From NCBI GenBank assembly GCA_905116865.2, contig CAJHNH020007557.1, forward strand, positions 62,001 through 126,000: a stretch of DNA of 64,000 nucleotides, read 5' to 3'. The stretch is from Candidula unifasciata (Eukaryota > Mollusca > Gastropoda > Stylommatophora > Geomitridae). A model generated the notes under the pieces. That model saw only the letters and a program-made list of their open reading frames with translations, ran no database searches and was not told the origin of the DNA. Made by a program: the position numbers and the translations under genes. Positions 51,201 through 57,200 of the stretch are shown one piece after another. Numbering within the stretch: the first letter of the stretch is position 1; each line of letters begins with the position of its first letter.

Positions 51201-54200
51201 TGGCAATCAGAAATCAAATATTGGATGCTTGTGGTGAGATACAGTTTGCTGAAACAAGCTGGCAATCAGAAATCAAATATTGGATGCTTGTGGTGAGATA
51301 CAGTTTGCTGAAACAAGCTGGCAATCAGAAATCAAATATTGGATGCTTGTGGTGAGATACAGTTTGCTGAAACAAGCTGGCAATCAGAAATCAAATACTG
51401 GAGGTTGGTGGTGAGATGATACTATCTGATGTAACAAGCTGGCAATCAGAAATCAAATACTGAAGGTTGGTGGTGAGATGATACTGTTTGCTGAAACAAG
51501 CTGGCAAACAGAAATGAAATATTTGATGCTCATGGTGAGATACTGTTTGCTGAAACAAGCTGGCAATCAGAAATCAAATATTGAATGCTCGTGGTGAGAT
51601 ACAGTTTGCTGAAACAAGCTGGCAATCAGAAATCAAATGTTGGATGCTCATGGTGAGATAGTTTGCTGAAACAAGCTGGCAATCAGAAATCAAATATTGG
51701 ATGCTTGTGGTGAGATATAGTTTGCTGAAACAAGCTGGCAATCAAAAATCAAATATTGGATGCTTGTGGTGAGATAGTTTGCTGAAACAAGCTGGCAATC
51801 AGAAATCAAATATTGGATGCTTGTGGTGAGATACAGTTTGCTGAAACAAGCTGGCAATCAGAAATCAAATATTGGATGCTTGTGGTGAGATACAGTTTGC
51901 TGAAACAAGCTGGCAATCAGAAATCAAATATTGGATGCTTGTGGTGAGATACAGTTTGCTGAAACAAGCTGGCAATCAGAAATCAAATATTGGATGCTTG
52001 TGGTGAGATACAGTTTGCTGAAACAAGCTGGCAATCAGAAATCAAATATTGGATGCTTGTGGTGAGATACAGTTTGCTGAAACAAGCTGGCAATCAGAAA
52101 TCAAATATTGGATGCTTGTGGTGAGATACAGTTTGCTGAAACAAGCTGGCAATCAGGAAACACTAGCAGGACAATGCTTTGAGACAGGAGACAATAAGAT
52201 GATCTTGAGCAGATAAAGTGACACTAAGTAGGCTACAAGATGACACGACAGCAAGCAGACGATAAGACTTCAGCAAGCAAATAAGATAAATATTACAGAG
52301 TAGACAGCAAGAAGACTTAGAGTAGGAAATGAGATAACATTGAGAATGCGGGAAATTAACCTTGAAAAGATGTAATGAGATGTTATTAAGTGTTCAAGAT
52401 TATATTAAGAGAGCAGAAAGCAACAAAATGGCAAAATAATATCAATGAAACAATAAAAAGATAGCACTGAGGAAATAGGCTGACACAAAAACAAGGTTGA
52501 GTCCCATTTCTTTGGTCTTTATTTATCTTTTTCAAAGGCGATTGCATCACAGTGAGGTCTGTTCTGTCTTTCTGTGTCTCCCTGTGTGGCTGTTTGTGTC
52601 CATCTGTCTGTGTGTGTCTGTCTGTGCAAGTGTGTGTGTGTGTGTGTGCAGAGTAAGTACAGCCTCTAACAAGGAGAAAGATTTTCACACAAAAAAAAAA
52701 ACTAACTCTGTAGCTCCATAAAACTTGCACTGGTAAACAAAACGACACAGTCTGTGAAACAAACCCATGCCGTTCAGAGAGGGAATCAAATGGTTTAACT
52801 TCTCAGCCATGAAGACAACCAATGAGGCCAAAAAGTCACATTATCAGGCCAAAAACGTACATCATCACAAGAAATCAGAGACTTACTAAATAATTTCCTG
52901 GATCCAGTACTATACTTCTTCTACAATCTGATAAAGCTGCCCTGTAAACACAAGAGAAGCAAAACAGGGAATTTACAAGATTATTTATCGACCCTGTTTC
53001 ACAAACATATTGGACAGTAAATACTGATACACACAACAATTATTGGTGGATCTGGGTTTCACACACACATTAGACAGTAAACACTCACACACACAACAAT
53101 TATTGGTGGATCTGGGTTTCACACACATATTAAACAGTAAACACTGATACACATGATAGTGGATGAGCACACAGTAAAAAGTGTCTCAGAGACACACAAG
53201 AAATTAAGCACTCATGTACAGGACAGCAAGCACTGATCTACAAGACAGCAGAGTTGCAGACACACAGGACAGCAAAACTGACAAACAGGACATCAAAAAC
53301 TGACACACAGACAGAACAATAAATTACAACAACTAAGAAAGTCCACTTTACACATGCATGTCTGTGCACACAGAGAGAAGAGACATACAGAGAGGGAAAG
53401 AAAGACAGATACAGAGAGGGACAGACACAGAGACAAAACAGATACAGAGAGGGATAGATAGACAGACAGACAGATACAGAGAGGGATAGATAGACAGACA
53501 GACAGATACAGAGAGGGACAGACAGACAGATACAGAGAGGCCTAGAGACATATAAAGTTAGTGAAGACACAGAGACAGACAGATATAGATAGGGGCAGAC
53601 TAAGAGACCGATAGAGAGAGAGGGATGGACAGAGATACAACAAGTAACAGTCAGAGTGACAGTAAGATACAGAGTGGAACAGACAGAGAGACAAATACAG
53701 AAAGGGGCAGACAGGTAGACAAACACAGACAAGGATAGAGAGAGACAAACACACAGAGAAAGAATGTAGAAAATACATGTGTAACTCGCAGCATACAATC
53801 AAGTATCCTTGCACTGAGTGCCAAACTATGGATTGTGCTGGAAAAGTGATAACATACTCAAAAAATGTTTATCATGCATTGAACTGTGCTGGAAACCTCA
53901 TGATTAAACATAAAAAATGTTCATCAGAATATAAACTGTGCTGGAAACCTCATGAACAAACACAAAAAATGTTCATCAGAGTATGAACTGTGCTGGAAAC
54001 CTCATGAACAAACATAAAAAATGATCATCAGGATATGAACTGTGCTGGAAACCACACGAACAAACATTAAAAATGTTCGTCAGGATATGAACTGTTCTGA
54101 AAACCACATGAACAAATACAAAATATGTTCATAAGCCAGCTCAAACAGATGTCAATATGTACCAGGGAGCTTCACTCAGAAATGATGAAGTCCACCTATG

Positions 54201-57200
54201 CCAATGGTGACATTCCCATGTGGTTCAAATGGGGGTGGCGGGAACTGCCCCTCCTCCTAAGCATGATGTAAGAGTTGTCTCATTAGGGGTGTTTTTTCAA
54301 AGTCGGAGTGCATCTGAATGAGATGTGAGGAATAAATAGTCTGCATAAAAATAAGTCAAATGTATGTGCATGCTGAATGCATGTTCTGGAATAAAAGTTT
54401 AAGTTCAGAAGTGGACAAACAACCCGAAGTTTCTGCCAGAGTATATAGCTAGTGAATGCAATGAAGAAAGAGTGACAAGTTTGGAAAGGCCATGTTCAAC
54501 AGTATGCACGCTAAATATTCCTCGGCAACTGGAAATCAAGAGTGTGATCTGGAATATACATAAATGAACTGTCCGTCCCCGGTACCAGAGAGTCTGTGTA
54601 CTGAGCTGTGAGACTCCTTTTATGATCTATGGGTAGAGTGCTTGCACCCAAAGTAATCTTTGACTTCAATTGGTGGAAAGTGTTGGGGGGCTTGGGGTGG
54701 GGGGGAACCAGGATGGGATAAACAGTCAGCATATAGACACACTCACCAACAGTCACAGACAGACTTACCAAGTCACAGAAAGACTTACCAATAGTCACAC
54801 AAGAGTGTGTATGCGTCTGATCGTAGACTATACAAACTATTACGGAAAGGTCTGCACAGGAAAAAAAACAGGAAATAGATTCAAACTTTATCAAATTAAT
54901 TAGAATCTTATTACATTCTTGTTCTCACATTCTCTCTGCTACAGTAACATAAGATTTTCCATGTCACATTCTCTCTGCCACAATTATAAAACATGTTCCA
55001 TCTCATTCTTTTTCTCACTACCAAATATATTCCATGTCACATTCACTCTCTTACATCCATAGTATTTTCCATGTCACATTACCCTTTCCAATATAGGATA
55101 ACATTTTCAGTGTCACATTCTCTATGCTATAATAACATAAGATTTTTCACATCACATTTCTTAATCATATTATCTTCAACACAATCCTACTGTCACATTT
55201 CTATTAAAGCGCTGTTGATTGTTGCTGAGTTAGCTTGTCTTTCTAACAGTCCTGATAATTCCTGCACTGCAAAAAACAGTCCTAGTAATAATTTGTGCAA
55301 TCCAAAGAACAGTCATGGTAATAATTCTTGCACTCCCAAAAAACCAGTCCAGGTAATAATTCTTGCACTCCACCCCATTCTTGCACTCCCCCACGCACGC
55401 CGCCGCCCGCCCGCACCACACACACACACACACACACACACAAAAACAGTCCTGGTAATAATTCTTGCACTCCAAAAAAAAAAACAGTCCTAGTAATAAT
55501 TCTTGCACTCAACAAAAAAAAAAAAACTGTCCTGATAATAATAATTCTTGCACTCCAAAAAAAACAGTCCTGGTAATAATTCTTGCACTCCAAAAAAAAA
55601 AACAGTCCTGGTAATAATTTTTGCACTCCAAAAAACAGTCCTGGTAATAATTCTTGCACTCCAAAAAAACATTCCTGGTAATAATTCTTGCACTCCAAAA
55701 AACATTCCTGGTAATAATTCTGCACTCCAAAAAACAGTCCTGGTTATAATTTGTACACTCCAAAATGCAAACAAAAACATCAACCAACAATTTGAGATTG
55801 CAACAAAATTTGTCAACTTTTCTCAAGAACTTTTCAAGTTTTTATCAAGTGATCTTGTCTTTTTCCACAAAATGCCTCTGTCTCTCTCTTACACACACAC
55901 AAACACACACATATATATATATACACACACACACATACTTATCCACACTGCACACAAGCAGTCACATAAAAATGATGGGATGCTTCTAAAGAAAAATACC
56001 AGAAAATCTTTGAAAAGATTAAAGGAGTAAAAAAATCATGTTGGAAATCAACATATTCGTGAAGCAAATTGGTTACTGATATCACAGACTGATTCTTCTT
56101 CTTTTCCTCAAGTTACCTCGGCAAAGCGTTGGAGGGTAGATATAAGAATCTGATAGAGCTCTTCTAATGTGAAGAGTAAATCTGTCATTTTTAAAAGACC
56201 GTTCTTGATACTGGGCTCTTCCTATCGTTCTGTGTTCATTATATTTTTTCAACATGGCTCTCTGTTTTTTTTTTTTTTAACGTATCCAGAAACCATGAGT
56301 TGTAAACCCTTTGGCTCGGTACTATAAATATCTCAACCCTTCGGCATTGATTCCATTATAGGTACCGTTAATCTGGGAGAAATGTGGCTTTTCTGCCTAC
56401 CCCCGGGAGTGAACCCGGACCACAAGGAGTTCGTCACCCGGCCGCCGCGAAAGTCAGGTTTAACCAACTTTGCTAGAGAGCCGACCACAGCAGTTGGTAT
56501 CTTGACTTTGTTATCATACAGCCAATATCAATGCTTTTAATTAATTGTAAGACCGGTTTTATTTGTAGTTTTTAAAATTTATTTACTTTAATGTATGGAG
56601 TCGCTGTGGCAGAGCGGCTAGACAAGAGCCGCGGATTGGAAGGCCGTGGGTTCGCTCCCTGGTGGAGCCGGACTTTTCTTCAAAAATGACCTTGACTCCC
56701 AGGTCGACCCAGCCTTCAGTGGGTACCAGGTGCAGTCCTGGGAAGTAGAGGCAGTCGGCATGATGCTGACCACATCACTCATCTTGTGCCGTTGGTCTAT
56801 AAAATATAGGTCTAGCCCTATATGCCCTATACGCCTAAAAATATGGAAAAGGGTCCTTTCCTTTTTTTTTGTTACTTTAATGTCATCTCTTCTTGTTACT
56901 GCAGCAAACATCTCCTGTTAATTACCAGGTTACGCTGGTGTGCTGGGAAATGAACAGGCAGACAGACTGGCTGGCTCTGCACAACTTGATGAAATACTGA
57001 TGCATGATAAGGCAGACGTGGTTAGTGCCTTGTGGGAGAGCATGTACAGTTCGGAGGAGCAGATGGATCACCACAGTTTGGTGAGACTGATGCAGCGCAG
57101 AGTGATGAGAGGTTCTGGCAGATGCTCGAAGCTTATAGGAAAGGCAAGATGGACCTTTAATCAGAATGCTACAGGCACCATTAGTATTAGAACTCTTCAC

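Noticed and set aside
50430..52155. CRISPR-like regular repeats
   Set aside because: Units are head-to-tail without unique spacers, in an intron of an animal gene.
56116..56163. Possible exon ending LISTLQRFAE with a gtaact donor
   Set aside because: 47 nt would break the perfect phase match of exons 2 and 3, which together form a complete TPR.
56595..56670. Functional tRNA gene
   Set aside because: Has A- and B-box-like text but continues into a SINE body, and a full cloverleaf is not supported.
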